A DNA stretch of 64,000 nt from Madurella fahalii (GCA_029876055.1 CM056875.1:4117001-4181000), one strand, 5' to 3'; positions 52,533 to 64,000 are shown, counted from the first letter of the stretch. The notes: generated from the sequence alone by a model not told the origin. Translations and numbers: made by a program.

Positions 52533-53944
52533 GGTAGGTGTCAGACAAAGCAACGAAGCTGTCTTGAATGAGCGGCAGGAGCTGCTTACATTGAGAACGC
52601 CGAAACACAACGAGAGCAACGGTGGTCCCTCTTTATGTTAAACAACGACAACCCACACAAGGCAGCTGGCAACCCAAGCAAGGGGGAAGTCGGATCAACG
52701 GGAGCGAGGTGCCGACCGGCCCATGCCACAATGGATAACCATCGGGTGCTGAACGACGCGCCATACCAAAAATACCACGCTCGGCATCCTTCCGGTACCG
52801 TGCGATGCGAACGGCTGCAGGCGCATACGGCGTGGTGACGCGGAGATCCGCGTCGTCACTCGAGGAATAGCGTCCCGGTAACGCCAACGAGCCGGACCCA
52901 CGCAGCCTCGAACCAGGCAATCGAAGCGCCTGCGAGATGCAACCGAAAGGATAGATATGGTGCGGCCAAGACCGGAAGTGGATCAGGAGAGGAATGAAAG
53001 CGACAGAGAGCTGGTGATGACCAGGATCTGACTCTGGGCATCGTCTATGGGAAACATGGACAATCTCCCGCCAACCGGGTCAGCACGAGAAGGCCAATGC
53101 AGTGGAACCGGGTTCGGATCGGCATCGTTAATTGACGTTGGGTTTGGCCAAATCTCGGAACCCACGTTCCTGGATATCCATGAACGGAAGAGCGCGGCTC
53201 TTCATGCGGGGCAAATGACGAGGGCAGGGGTACTAGCTTGGATGGGGGCCTTCGAGCCTCGGCGGAAGAGACTTGCCATGTTCCGGAGTAGTGTTGCATT
53301 TTCGGGGCTGGCCGTAACCACTTGGGCTACTGGCCGAGACCGCCGAGAATATCAAAAACACCAGAGTCATGCGCTCTTGCGGCCGCCGGCATCCGGTAGC
53401 CGAAGGGAGGAGCTCCGTATCACCATCATGGCCATGGCACGGCGGTTTGTGCCGCACTCCCGTCGCTGTTGACTATCATGCTGGAAGGCTCACTCACGGC
53501 GCAGACTGTGATGTTTTTGCAGTATACGATGGCTAAGGCACCATATCGTCATCTCTTATACCACGAACAAACGGACGTGCGGAAGTTCTCATTTTTCATT
53601 TCAGCTCCTGTTTCTTTGTCTTCGTTAAGTATTATCACCGTCATCTCCTTCCTGTTCCCCGGTTCCTCATTCCTTTCCGTCATTTCTTCCTTCCTTTCGT
53701 TCTTGCGTAACGTCCTTCACTCTCTCGGATGGTATCCAATACAAATCACAGAATGTTAATAATGGTCTTGGAGTCATCGATGAGCCAACCAGGTTGGCAA
53801 CAACCTGGCCAAAGTAAGGTAAGCTCGATCTCTCTTACAATTCTACCTTGTAATTAATTAGTCCGTGCAGTGTGTTGCCTAGCCTGCAAACAGAACACGG
53901 CTAGTTATAACCAGAGCACAGCGATACTTTGTCTCACGCAGTTT
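52533..53944. other. GH6 promoter and gene-poor spacer
   Basis: Upstream of the cellobiohydrolase and downstream of the ThuA-like gene. Several open frames overlap without domains. A pyrimidine-rich (TTCC/TTTC) stretch lies at about 53590-53720. No gene supported. Confidence 0.4.
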
Positions 53945-54652
53945 TCAACTGAGCCCCGCAGCCCAGAGTATCCCTCCGAGGAGCTGGCTCATGAACCACT
54001 CATCCTCGTACGCCTCGTCGAAGTGGCCAAGCGAGGTGTAGAAAGAACGACCGCCGTCAAAGGTCTGGCACCATGCAATGGGATGATCATCGCTATGTCC
54101 CCCGCCCCTGTACGACTTCTCATCGACCGCAAGCAGTACATGGAGGTTCCCGGCAGTAACGCTCGGATTCGGCTTGAAGTTGTACCATTCGTCCATCCAA
54201 GTCCGCTCTGACTGTGAGCCTTCGGAAGCTGGCAGGCAAGCCATGACCGGATGCCCCGAGTCAACAATCGTGACGCGGCCGATTTGGGGCTCGGGATGGT
54301 TGTCGAATACTCCACCGATCAGGCGGCCATACCACTCGGACGACTGCATGGCAAAGCTCGAACAATGGACTGCCACGACACCGCCTCCAGACTGGACGAA
54401 GCCCTTGAGGGCATCTAGCTGGTTCGCGGTCAGAATGTCGCCGGAGCACTGGAGTAGAACGATTACGCGGTAAGCTGAGAGAGATGTCGGGTTGAAGACA
54501 ATCGAGTCCTCGGTATGGTCGGCCGTGAACGGGTGGGGTGTTGAGGCGGAGGCGGAAGCAAGACGATGGAGGCCGCGGATGCCCGCCGGGATTGACGAAT
54601 GCCGGTATGCCGTCGTCTTGCTGAAGATGAGGATCTTGAAGACCGCCGGCAT
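53945..54652 (-). CDS. ThuA-like domain protein
   Basis: A single-exon 235-aa protein. Its sequence follows the trehalose-utilisation ThuA fold throughout: KILIFSKTTAYRHSSIPAGI at the N-terminus, then VIVLLQCSGDILTANQLDAL, FVQSGGGVVAVHCSSFAM, and GRVTIVDSGHPVMACLP. The C-terminus has HPIAWCQTFDGGRSFYTSLG followed by GHFDEAYED. ThuA-like proteins have a glutamine-amidotransferase-like fold and, in bacteria, act in disaccharide catabolism; the fungal role is not established. No signal peptide, so probably cytosolic. It is divergent from the App1-like gene. Confidence 0.88.
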   Translation of the reverse strand: MPAVFKILIFSKTTAYRHSSIPAGIRGLHRLASASASTPHPFTADHTEDSIVFNPTSLSAYRVIVLLQCSGDILTANQLDALKGFVQSGGGVVAVHCSSFAMQSSEWYGRLIGGVFDNHPEPQIGRVTIVDSGHPVMACLPASEGSQSERTWMDEWYNFKPNPSVTAGNLHVLLAVDEKSYRGGGHSDDHPIAWCQTFDGGRSFYTSLGHFDEAYEDEWFMSQLLGGILWAAGLS

Positions 54653-55783
54653 TGTCGGTCAACCTTGATGGAGAATGCGCTCTCCAAAAGCGGCTCTCTA
54701 TGCTGGCAAGCTGCAACACGGGACGGGGGACCTGCCTCTTGGGACACCGACGCGGGTGTTATTGGTCAAGGGTCAATTAGGTAAGGTACCTAATAAAACG
54801 AAGGTAAGATAGAAAGTTCAGACAGGTCACCAATCCAGAGGTTTAGGTTTCAGAAGCCCGAGTGCGGGGTACATAGCAGCATTTGTGCGCGGCCCGCTAG
54901 GGTGGATGTACCCCCAGGTTGATCATTTGACTTGGTTATCACTTCCGCCGTTCTCCAGCAACTGAAGCTGCCTGTTGTGTCACGCATTCAAGACTCGTGA
55001 TTCCTCGCCTGCCACTAATGCTGGGCGTTGATGTTAGAAATCATCACAGTTTATTCCGTAGATCGCCTTGTCTCATAAAGTCACCGTGATGCCTTTGGCT
55101 ACCTAGCTTACCTGCAGTGGTTGAGTTGCAGTTTGGCTTCCTCCCCTTGGAGTGGAATACAGCTTGTATGTGAGTGAGTGCCTGTTGATTAGTGACAGAC
55201 GTGTCTCATCAAGTGAACACCTTACAATCCTGCAGGGGGATACAACAGGTTACATAATGCAGGTACGGGAAATAATCTATGCTCTCCCGCAAGTGGGCCA
55301 ACCACGCCCCGCCTCTGCCCAAGATTTAGTTGGTTGCAGGTGACTTCATGGCTGAGACTCGGGCTGCATGGTAGGCCACGGCGGTGCCACCTTGCAACGT
55401 CGACAGTTCGGTGCAACAACCGGGCCAGTCACCTGCAGGGCGATGCGTAACACGGCCCAGTGATACGCCGCCAAGCGCGCGCGCGCGGAATGCCCAGCCG
55501 GTACCATGGGAATTTCGCTCTTGCCTCTTGCAGGCTGGTCACCAACACATGTCATGCGGGGGGTAGATCATCGGTGCCCGCCTTGGTCATTCGCCAACGA
55601 CTGTGCCACAGTACGCGCCTCCCAGACATATAATAGTTGCCGCCGTTAGTTCAGCGCGCGGTCTGGTTCTCTGCAGCACCTCGACGTTATTCTGATCTAC
55701 CTCTAATTAGAGGTTATTCCTATCCCCAACTCCTGCCTTCGGTATTTCTAGCTATCACTTGATTCTAACGTTAGCTCGCCGCT
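54653..55783. promoter_or_regulatory. divergent intergenic promoter
   Basis: Between the ThuA-like (-) and App1-like (+) genes. Contains no supported coding frame. A (GC)n-like CGCGCGCGCG run occurs near 55477-55487. Confidence 0.4.
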
Positions 55784-57252
55784 ATGGCGCCCTCACGACG
55801 CACTCTGCCCCGGCCCACGGGTGCCGGATCGTATGGTTTTGAAAAGCGGACTCGGAGCCAGCGCGGCTTCGACGATGCTGAGTCGTCCCTGTCTAGCGTC
55901 TCGACAAGCCAAGCACAAGTCTCGCGCCGACATCGCAAGATCACCACTCTGCTCTCATATCTGGGCTCTAGCAACCCGCTTCCGACCCAAATTGCCGAGG
56001 ACGATGTGGTCTGGCTTATGGACAATGTCGCCTTCAGAAGTCCTAGCGGCACGTGGGAAGCAGAATTCGTCACCGCAGCTTTTGATCAGCAACCGTCAGA
56101 CAGGATCGTCGATATTGTGGGTGACATCGCCAGCAAGCTCGGCCTGTCACGGGGACACCTGGAAGAAAAGACCATAGAGCGGCGCATCGCTCCTTTTGTC
56201 ATGGAGATACTCCCAGGGAGGCAAATCAAGGTCGACTTTGACGGGTCAACACAGCTAAAGCTCGGCCCTGGAGATAGACATGGCATAAGCAGCGACATCA
56301 GGCGACTTCCGAGACCTCCTCCTGGCATGGTGGTGCGATCCACGGCAGATGTCCCTATGGGTGTGGCCGGCATCCTCGAGATGAAGACTGTGTATGCTGA
56401 GCCTGAAGGATGGGCTGTTATCTCTGGTATGGTAGCAGACGAGAAACGCGTTCTGGTGTTCGTTGAACTGACTATCGCCGCTTCTGATAGACGTCGACGA
56501 CACCATCAAGATCACGCAGACGAGTGACCCGGTCGGCATACTGCGATCGACGTTTGTGGTGAGTTTATTCCTGCCCGATGGAAAATGAATAATGCTGACG
56601 GGTTTTCCGGCGCGCACAGTCGGAACCGACGCCGGTCCCAGGCATGCCAGACTTGTATGCCTATCTCCAGAGCATGGTGACGATCTCAGCACCGTTTTTC
56701 TACCTCTCAGCATCTCCGTACAACCTGTATCCTTTTCTCCGTGGCTTTAGGGACACGTACTTCCCGCACGGACAACTGATCCTACGCGACGCCAGCTGGA
56801 TGACTATATCCGGCCTTCTTTCAAGCCTGACGCTTGGGACCGAGAAGTACAAGATCGACAGGATGAAGAAGATCCACCGCTGGCTTCCCCGACGCAAGGT
56901 GATATGCATCGGGGACTCGACACAAAGTGACCCCGAGGCCTATGGTAAGTGACTTGAGCTCGTCGTGGTGCACATGCCTAACCGACGACGAATACAGGCG
57001 AGATTTGCAGGATGTTCCCAGGATGGATCAAGTTGATTCTCATACGAAAGGTCACCGACATTTCTGCTGTCGGAATCGAGGAGAAAAATGAGCCGGCAAG
57101 GTTCGAGAAGGCGTTTGCCGGTATCCCACGGTACGGCCTCAAGATCCCAATACGACGAGCCCGCAGCTAACATGGTTCGCAGGGAGATATGGCACGTATT
57201 CCAAGACCCGGCAGAATGCTGGGAGCTTGTTCACCAGACCGTGGCAGGGTGA
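55784..57252 (+). CDS. APP1: App1-type phosphatidate phosphatase (DUF2183)
   Basis: Five exons are inferred: 55784-56426, 56491-56558, 56620-56944, 56998-57130 and 57183-57252. Introns are 64, 61, 53 and 52 bp and the product is 412 aa. The first intron sits just before the catalytic motif; its removal gives VISDVDDTIKITQTSD, the DxDxT motif (Asp215 and Asp217) of HAD-type phosphatidate phosphatases. The middle has PGMPDLYAYLQ, then FFYLSASPYNLYPFLRGF and FPHGQLILRD, characteristic of App1. RKVICIGDSTQSDPEAYG then supplies the HAD motif IV aspartates. Yeast App1 removes phosphate from phosphatidate at endocytic sites. The N-terminal 50 residues are basic and Ser-rich. All joins are in phase with good GT..AG signals and CTGAC/CTAAC branch sites. 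Confidence 0.92.
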
Positions 57253-57745
57253 ATGGGGCCACCCCGCTTGTTGTCGGGATCACTTTCCGGCCAAAAAGCC
57301 CGGGCCCAGAGTTGGGCGTCATATTCAAGGAGGACGATTAACACCTTGTATCGGCAATACCGTCGTCGGGCGCCGTACCTCTCTTCTTCCTTCGCTTTGA
57401 GAATTGGCGGTAAGGCCGACGGAAGTAATAAGATGTTTCTTTCAGTAACCGATGCGATATCTATAGAGGATACCTTATTTTTGGCACTTTCGGTTCCCCG
57501 CACCGCTTCCTCGGTGTGCGGAGTAACCATCTTACCCTGCTTACCAGGCCCAGAATGGATGGGCGCCTTACGTCACCGGTTTATTGTCACTCTCCACTCC
57601 AATTGCTATCCCCTCATTTCCCCCTCATTGTACCTGGATTCTAGGTCGAGGACGGGAATCGCGCGAGTCTCTATTATTTTACAGCAACGGTCCGGCTCAT
57701 CGCTCATCAAAAAGTCAAGCCCGATTCCACAACCTTCTGGAAACA
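57253..57745. other. intergenic between tandem genes
   Basis: Promoter and leader of the GST gene. An open frame runs through part of it in phase with the GST but lacks family sequence. No other feature. Confidence 0.4.
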
Positions 57746-58615
57746 ATGGCATCCGACAAGCCCGCCAAACGGCAGAAGTCCGATAAGGATGTGGTCTTCC
57801 ACCTCATATACTGGCCGGGCATCCCTGGCCGCGGTGAGCATGCCCGGCTGGCCTTGGAGGAAGCAGGCGCCGAATACACAGACACGGCGCATACTGAAGG
57901 AGGGATGGACGAGGTGCGTGAGTATGTCCAGGGGAAGGTGGATGACGACGACATCAACCCGCCGCTTTGCGCGCCACCGATCCTGAAGCACGGAGACCTC
58001 GTGATCAACCAGACGCCCAACATCCTCCTTTATCTGGGTCACCGTCTCGGTCTGGTGCCGGACGCCGACGAGGACCCCGATGGCATGTACAGGGTCAACG
58101 GATTGGCGCTAACAGCGCTGGACGGGCTAAGCAATGAGCCACATGATTGCCACCATCCCATCTCTTCGGGGCTTTACTACGAGGACCAAAAAGCCGAAAG
58201 CAAGAGGAGATCCGAGGATTATGTCAAGACGCGGCTACCCAAGTTCTTAGGGTACTTTGAACGCGTGCTCGGCTCTAAGGCCAGCGGCGACGGACCCTGG
58301 TTGTATCGGGGCAGGTTGACTTATGCCGACCTAGTTCTCTTCCAGGTATGTATCGAAGCGTTGCAGGGATTGCTCAAGGGCTCGAAACCCGGTCTAACGT
58401 GCTGACAATTTCCATAGTGCGTTGATGGGCTCAAGTTCATGTTTCCCAAGGCTATGACGAAGCTGGAGCGTGAGGGCAACTACGCCAAGGTCTTTGCGCT
58501 ATGCCAGGCTGTTGCCGAACGTCCCAAGATCAAGGCCTACCTCGAGAGCCCGCGGCGGCAAAAGTACTCCAACGGAATCTATAGATATTATGAGGAGCTG
58601 GATATCGAAGGGTAA
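57746..58615 (+). CDS. glutathione S-transferase
   Basis: Two exons, 57746-58345 and 58418-58615, give 265 aa. The 72-bp intron has donor GTATGT, branch GCTGAC and acceptor CATAG. A thioredoxin-like N-terminal domain covers about residues 15-100: VVFHLIYWPGIPGRGEHARL, and CAPPILKHGDLVINQTPNIL with the cis-Pro and the Gln-Thr that bind the glutathione gamma-glutamyl group. A helical C-terminal domain follows, with DGPWLYRGRLTYADLVLFQ (the conserved Asp N-cap region) and then CVDGLKFMFPKAM. The first 14 residues are Lys-rich. It should conjugate glutathione to electrophiles in the cytosol; the class is uncertain, nearest to sigma/alpha-like fungal GSTs. Start chosen at the ATG before ASDKPAKRQKSDKD. 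Confidence 0.9.
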
Positions 58616-59092
58616 TTGAAATCAACACCATCCGAGGTGGGGGATTCGTGGGAGAGGATTCAGCAGACGCCTTGATAGTAGCTATTTCGCATTTCACTGA
58701 GCTGAATAAGAAATACATTGCGTTGTGTGCTACAACACCTGAAATTCACATGGCTCAACAGGATTCCAATTGAGCGTGTGGGGCCATCCTGTGAGCTGGC
58801 GAAAGTGGTGACGCATTGATTTGACAATCGCTGTTTTTCCAGCAAGTAATTACAAATGCTCCGCATCACCAGCTCCCGAATCTTAACCATCAAACTACTT
58901 GAGGTGCCTTAGGCACATGTACTAGGCATGTTTCCCGTGCTCTCTCTGTCATATTATCGCTTCCTCCGCCCATCCACACGTGCGCTATTAATCAGGCACC
59001 AGACAGCTGTCGCTCACTGCTACCCGAAGAACCGTAGCTGTCCCTCGATTCCGCAAGTGGCCCGACTCAGCGGCCCTGGGACGAAGAACAAG
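58616..59092. other. intergenic between GST and cupin genes
   Basis: No independent gene. A frame from an ATG at 58928 is open and in phase with the cupin ATG, adding an Arg-containing N-terminus (MFPVLSLSYYRFLRPSTRAL) that could be a mitochondrial leader, but the shorter start is preferred. Confidence 0.4.
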
Positions 59093-59657
59093 ATGGTGGC
59101 TTTCTCAACGCCCAGCAGCGACCCTCCAAAACATGAAATGCAATATTTCCCCAACATGACGACGGCGCTGCCGTCTGAGTCGGCCGAATTCCGTCGCGTT
59201 CTTTGGACAGGCCTGTACTCGCAAGTTGTGCTCATGACTGTCCCGGTCGGTGGGGACATTGGCGAGGAGGTAAGCGAACCGAAGCAGGTCTGCACCATGT
59301 GGTGGCTGATCAGTTGCTAATGGCAATAAACTTTGGTCTTCCTTCTAGATACACACAGTTGATCAGATACTGACGTTCACTTCGGGCCATGGCCTCGCCC
59401 AAGTGGGGGGGCGGGAGCAGGAGGTCAAGGCCGGCGACATGGTCATTGTCCCGGCTGGGACAAAGCACCAATTCCTAAACAAGGGGCCAACGCCGCTCAT
59501 CTTGTACACGGTATATTCGCCCGCGGAGCACAAGGCAACGACAGTGCACAAGAGCAAGGAAGAAGGCGAGCGTGAGGAGGAGGAGGGCATTGATGTGCCG
59601 CCTTCGTGGAGTCAGCGGAGCAAGAGGGAGAATGAGGAGGGAGGACATCTTGGCTAA
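59093..59657 (+). CDS. cupin-domain protein
   Basis: Exons 59093-59269 and 59349-59657 give 161 aa. The 79-bp intron has donor GTAAGC, a GCTAATG branch-like site and acceptor TTCTAG. The join reads VGGDIGEEIHTVDQILTFTS, corresponding to cupin motif 1 in a version with one His and one Glu. Cupin motif 2 is complete as GDMVIVPAGTKHQFLNKG (G-x5-P-x-G-x2-H-x3-N). The tail is Glu/Lys-rich and hydrophilic. It is a small single-domain beta-barrel likely to bind a metal, of unknown reaction and similar to fungal and bacterial conserved cupins. No signal peptide with the chosen start. Confidence 0.88.
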
Positions 59658-61008
59658 TTGGACAGCACGGTGGCACGACTGAAGGATTAGAGGCGGGTGG
59701 CCAGACATGACGAACAGGAGTCTAGCAACCACCCACTTTGATTGATTGGTTTACTTTTTGATAGTCGGAAGTTATAAAGACTAGCCGCAGATTGGCAGTG
59801 CTCTGTTGGTTTCGGGAAAGAGAGTAAAGTGAAACGCTCGTTTTTATGCCCGATTAAGGTTATATATAGCCATGGAATAGTATGATCAAAATAGATAATC
59901 CATTGGGCGCAATTTCAGCCACCGCAAAGTAGGACAAGTGTCATATACCAAGGAAAGCATCTTTTCGAACCGCCCAATGCCAAGACTTGCCGAGCTGTGA
60001 CTACATACCGTCAAGTTGAGCTGTCTGTGTATCTGTGAACCTAGCTGAGAATTTAGTCGGTCCTTGTTCTTGTTACCGGGCTTGACTGCTGATAAAGCAG
60101 CCGGGCAAGTGTGGTTCTGTCCAACTGCCATGGTACGGTCGTGGGTAAGATGCGAGGAAAGTTGGGGCTCCGGATCGGAGCGGAGAGGGCGAGATCTGTC
60201 GAATTGTCCGTTGCACCAGCATGTCTCGTCTAGACCAGAGATGTCCTGCAAATTTGGGCTGAGAAAGGTGGTGATGGAATGGGCATTTGGATTGGATGTT
60301 TGCACATGTCACCCACATCATGATCAGTCGTAGCAGAGCAATTTACGATAAGCGAACCGACTGTTACTTGCGGTGATTATAGCGATTGCACGAAAGAGGC
60401 GGCGAGAGAAGGACAGAAAACAGAGACCAAAGGCTCGGTGACAGACTCATTGCTCTCGTCTCCTCCCGTGTGTCTATGTATGGTGATCGTACGAGGACTG
60501 CATCAACTACGATGCATCCGCTTTGCAACAGAGCGGTGAAGGTAGCTTACGTCGCACGGTGACGGCGTCGACGAGCTCCCGCCATAGCAACACGGATAGG
60601 ATGGGATGAGACGGGGTGTTGAAGGTGAGAGTCTTCGGCCAGTGCCCGCCAGCTGCCCCGACGAGGACGGGGCAGCGAATGTAAACAATGGATAGAGAGG
60701 GGGGAAGGTGCGAGGTCGAGGAGCACTTGCAAATTTGCAGGCGTAGAGTTGTTGCCCAGTAACTAGTATAAATACCCTTCCTCCGTTTCCCTTCCCTCCT
60801 CCCATCTTCCTTTTCCTCCCCATCGTTCTTCGATCTTCATTGCGTCCACGATTGACACTTCTCTCTCGCGCTTCGCAAGCCTTACCTGCACCCACATTGA
60901 CGACGACTGTTCGCCTTTGCTGCTCTGCTCGCCCGCTTCGATTTCGTCTTCCACTTTGTCATCGACTTCGTCCTCGACAACCGTCCCCGACACGATCAAG
61001 CAGGCATC
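59658..61008. promoter_or_regulatory. intergenic region and promoter of the terminal gene
   Basis: The first 600 bases have no visible feature. From about 60780 to 61008 there is a long pyrimidine-rich leader (CTTCCTCC, TTCCCTTCCC) downstream of a TATA-like box, a usual arrangement for a well-expressed fungal gene. Confidence 0.5.
60767..60774 (+). promoter_or_regulatory. TATA box
   Basis: TATAAATA within AGTATAAATACCC, followed by the C/T-rich leader. About 235 bases upstream of the ATG at 61009. Confidence 0.5.
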
Positions 61009-64000
61009 ATGTACTCGCTCAACGCGATTTACCTCTTCGCCACCTTGGCTGCGGCCTTGGCTCTCTTCCCGCCCTCTGCCGCCTCGATGGAACCTGTCGA
61101 GGTTATTGGTAATGTCTTCCTCCCCCTCTCCTTTGCCGCCGCAGCTTGCTGTGGCTTTACCTCACTTTCTTCTGTCTGGGTCCGCCCCCACCCAGCGCTG
61201 GCAGCGGCGAGTGTCGCTGCCGCTTCAATTATATCTGCCTCGGCCGCGTGCCTGTTGGCACTTGTGTTGCTCGTTTACTGTGCCGTTCGTAACGTAGGGA
61301 CTTTCCCCGAGTTCGTCGACCGGATCCTCGACGACGAGGAGCTCCGGTCCGCGCTCGGTCCGGAATACGCCAAGCTACGATCCAAGTACAAGCAGCAAGT
61401 GTCCATCATCGCCGGTCTGAACGAGTCGGTCTCCGCGATTTGCAAGGAGCAATACAAGCACTGGTGCACCGTCCGGATGTGCACAGCGTTTACGCCCCGT
61501 AGGCAGTCGTGGATTCATCCGGCAAAGTACTTTGATGTCGAATGGAGCGAGCCATGCGTCCTCGCCAAGATGTGTAAGTCGCTTCTCTGTCCTTCATCCC
61601 AGCACTGCCTGTCCGTTTCGAGTCTCTTACGAGCCGGAGCGGCCGATCCCTGCCCAAATCACACGCCCTTCGCCGCTTTTTCCGCCTTGCTCCCCGCTGA
61701 CCATGCTGTAGTCTACGCCACGGATCTCAAGGTTGTCTTCCTCTGCGCCCACATCAAGTGGCTCCGCTCAGCTGTTCTCGCCAACGATGACCGCATTCGG
61801 CAACTGAGGTCGATGGTCGTGGCAGAGCGCTGGGCTCTTCTCGACTTCGTCGACCAGGTCGACGAGTACAAGAAGAACCTCGCCCGCGAGGAAGCAGAAC
61901 GCCAAAAGCTGGAGAGGCGGCAGGAGAGATACCGCGCCATCGAGCAATCCATCGAGGGCTGTAAGTCTTGTCCTTTCTCTCAGCCGGTTTTCAGAACCGA
62001 CTGACATTTGCCCCAGATCCCGTCAACATGTTTCGTCGTCGACTCGCGCCTCCAGGAAGTCTCTTTGTCAGCGGCCGTCTCCCTCTGGGAATTCCTCCCG
62101 AACGTCCTGTTCGGCAAGAATTTCCTGAGCTCCCTCTCCACGCCGCCGCTCGCGCAGCAGGGAGGCCCGTGCCGCTGCACGAGACCATCGCCACAGCCGT
62201 CCGTCCTCTCGAGGCGTTGCAGTTCGGCCAGTTTGGGCGTCGTGAGGAGGCCTTGGTTCCAGTTCCCGCGCCGGCCTTCGCGACAACCGACTGTCAGCAT
62301 GCACTGCCACCGGCAATCCCAGAGATGCCTGACGTGGTCATGCTGGATGTGGGCGATGAGCCGTCGGATGTGAACATGGTGGACGCGGAACCAATTGGGG
62401 CGGACACAGTCGAGCCTGTAAGTTCTCACGCTGTTTCTTTTTTCTTCAGTTTCTCTATCTCGCGCCGGTAGTTTACTAACTCTACCGTTCTGTGCAGCAG
62501 CCCTCAAGCCCAGTCGTTCCGGCGCTTCCTGCACTCCCATCTCCTTGCCCCGCTCCTGTGTCGACCGTCCCAGCAGACACTCCTACGGAGACTAAGCAAG
62601 AGCGCCCGTTCCCGAGCCTGGCTGAGCTCGCAGCTGTTCTTCCCGTCCTTTCTCCCCGCCCTCTCCTGGCCCGTCTTACCGGCCTGCCTTTTATCCCGGC
62701 CCTGGCTCCCCTCGGCCCCCCGGCTCCCCTCTCGGTCCCAGCTCCTGTCATGATCTCGGCTCCGGCGGCTTCAGCTTCCGTCACAATTTCGGTGCCAGTC
62801 TCGATCCCGTCTCATGTCCCTAACTCTGTGTCAACCGTTCAAGAAGACACAGCCAAGGAAGTCCGGACGAGTCGGACAGCGGTGCAGCAGCAGCCAAGCT
62901 TCCAAGTGAGTTGTTTCTTGTTGACGGTTCGCCAGGACTTGCAAGCTAACAAGACACTTGTTTCAGAAGCCGCAACCTTCAGCCGTCGAACTCTCTTCCA
63001 CCGGCCCGTCTCAGCCCACGCCACGTGTTGATGCCGCCCCCTCGTCTTCCGGTTTTGGGATGAAGCCGAAAGAGACCCGGATCAAGCCAAAAGCGCCGAA
63101 GCAAAGAGTGCCAAAGCCCAAGACGACAGACACCAACGCTCAAGTTGTGGCCGAGGCCTCTTCTTCACGCTCATCCAGCTCCATGGTTTCGCCGACCGCT
63201 TCTCGTTTGGCAGACGCCGAGGTTGGCCCGGCCCCGGCCGCAACCGAAGCTAAAGCCGACACAAAGGGGAAGCAGCGAGCAGTCTCTCCGAAGCCAGATG
63301 TTTCTCAGGGTCCTTCACAGCAGCAGAAACAGGAGCAGGTTGTCGTCCCTCCAACCCCCACACCGAACCCCTCCCTTATTCCTGTCTTTACTTCAACTCC
63401 TGCTCCCGCCCCTGCACCGACGCTTGCCCCCGCCCCGACTCCTGCTCCTGTTTCTGCTCCCGTCCCCGCACCTGCTCTGGTCCCGACTCCGTTTACCTTC
63501 GGTCTCACCGCACCGGCGTCCAGTCAATGCGTGGCTGTGCCAGCAGAGTTCAACTTCGAGTACCGTCCAATCGCCATGCCCAAGTCCCGGAATCGCGGCA
63601 AAGGAAAGACTCCGGCCAGCAACGTTCCAGCCCCTATCGCTGTGACCCCTCCGGCACCCCAGAACGACGCACCTACACCCGCCTCCTCGTCTTCCGCCGA
63701 GGTTGCTGCACCTGCTCAAGGCGGCAACGACGGTACCGCTATCATGTTCACTGGGGAGCGTCTCCGGAGGCTCTGCGAGATTTGGATTGGCCGCTGCGGC
63801 GCCTTCATGCGCGAGTCGCGCTTAACGGTGGCGCGGAGCTGGATCGACCAATGGCAGCGCGGCACCATGTTGAGCCTCGGCCAGGAGATGGGCCCGCAGG
63901 TCGACGACAAGCAGTACACGCACGACGAAGCCGCTGCCTATGTGAAGCGCTTCTTCATGCAGAACCTGCAGCGCCGATTGGACGGTCCTAGGAACGAGGT
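61009..64000 (+). CDS. large membrane-anchored Pro/Ala-rich orphan, 3' partial
   Basis: Five exons are visible: 61009-61573, 61712-61960, 62017-62417, 62498-62905, and 62967 to the window end, at least 885 codons. The N-terminus has three hydrophobic segments, at about residues 5-26 (possible signal anchor), 33-52 and 63-91. A region with CKEQYKHWCTVRMC follows. Exon 2 encodes a charged helix rich in Arg/Glu that is probably a coiled coil (DEYKKNLAREEAERQKLERR). From about residue 300 the protein is Pro/Ala/Val-rich with PAPAPT-like repeats and basic PKAPKQRVPKPK. The last visible 95 residues become globular again, including LCEIWIGRCGAF. I do not recognise the family. Introns have good GTAAGT/GTGAGT donors and CTGAC or CTAAC branches. 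The first intron is 138 nt without stops and the third ends in a GCAGCAG tandem acceptor. Confidence 0.65.

Noticed and set aside
61980..62540. 186-aa minus-strand frame
   Set aside because: Antisense to exons 3 and 4 of the terminal gene, whose splice sites and phase are consistent.

Overview
The window is nuclear DNA of a filamentous ascomycete, most likely a Sordariomycete close to Chaetomiaceae. The family assignment is inference. It rests on short introns of about 50-140 bp with GT..AG ends and CTRAC-type branch sites, pyrimidine-rich leaders, Zn2Cys6 regulators, and CBM1-tagged cell-wall enzymes (GH6 and CE15). Transposon copies with TGG-to-TAG and CAG-to-TAG changes resemble repeat-induced point mutation (RIP). 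No rRNA, convincing tRNA gene or CRISPR was seen.

Layout. 1-16 kb: an Opi1-type regulator (+), a HAD hydrolase (-), a 1,179-residue Pro/Gln-rich orphan (+), an NAD(P)-dependent reductase (+), a polytopic membrane protein (+) and a transcription factor with two Zn2Cys6 clusters (-). 16-31 kb: PARP (-), an orphan (+), a molybdenum-cofactor-sulfurase-like PLP enzyme (+), CBM1-CE15 glucuronoyl esterase (-) and an alpha/beta hydrolase (-), separated by gene-poor gaps of 2-2.5 kb.

31-43 kb is the accessory, decaying part. It holds a single-pass membrane gene with a Cys-rich ectodomain and an in-frame TAG, a wrecked MFS transporter, a nearly intact 1.86-kb Pot2/Fot1-like DNA transposon, an apparently intact bestrophin gene, and a second, heavily mutated Pot2-like element. 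Inside that element, and again 1.6 kb downstream of it, lie short LTR-like repeats with TG..CA-type ends, 5-bp target duplications, a TATA box and an antisense tRNA-like Pol III promoter.

43-64 kb returns to a gene-dense state: a small Cys-rich ORF, UV-damage endonuclease (-), a phospholipase-D-like protein (+), GH6 cellobiohydrolase with CBM1 (-), a ThuA-like protein (-), an App1-type phosphatidate phosphatase (+), a GST (+), a cupin (+) and a large membrane-anchored Pro/Ala-rich orphan (+) that runs off the end.

Functional links are loose. GH6 and CE15 both attack lignocellulose. PARP and the UV endonuclease are both DNA-damage genes. Opi1 (inositol/phospholipid control), App1 (phosphatidate phosphatase) and the PLD-like protein all touch phosphatidate metabolism, but they are tens of kilobases apart and no cluster is claimed. 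Exon boundaries were inferred by eye from splice signals, reading phase and family continuity.
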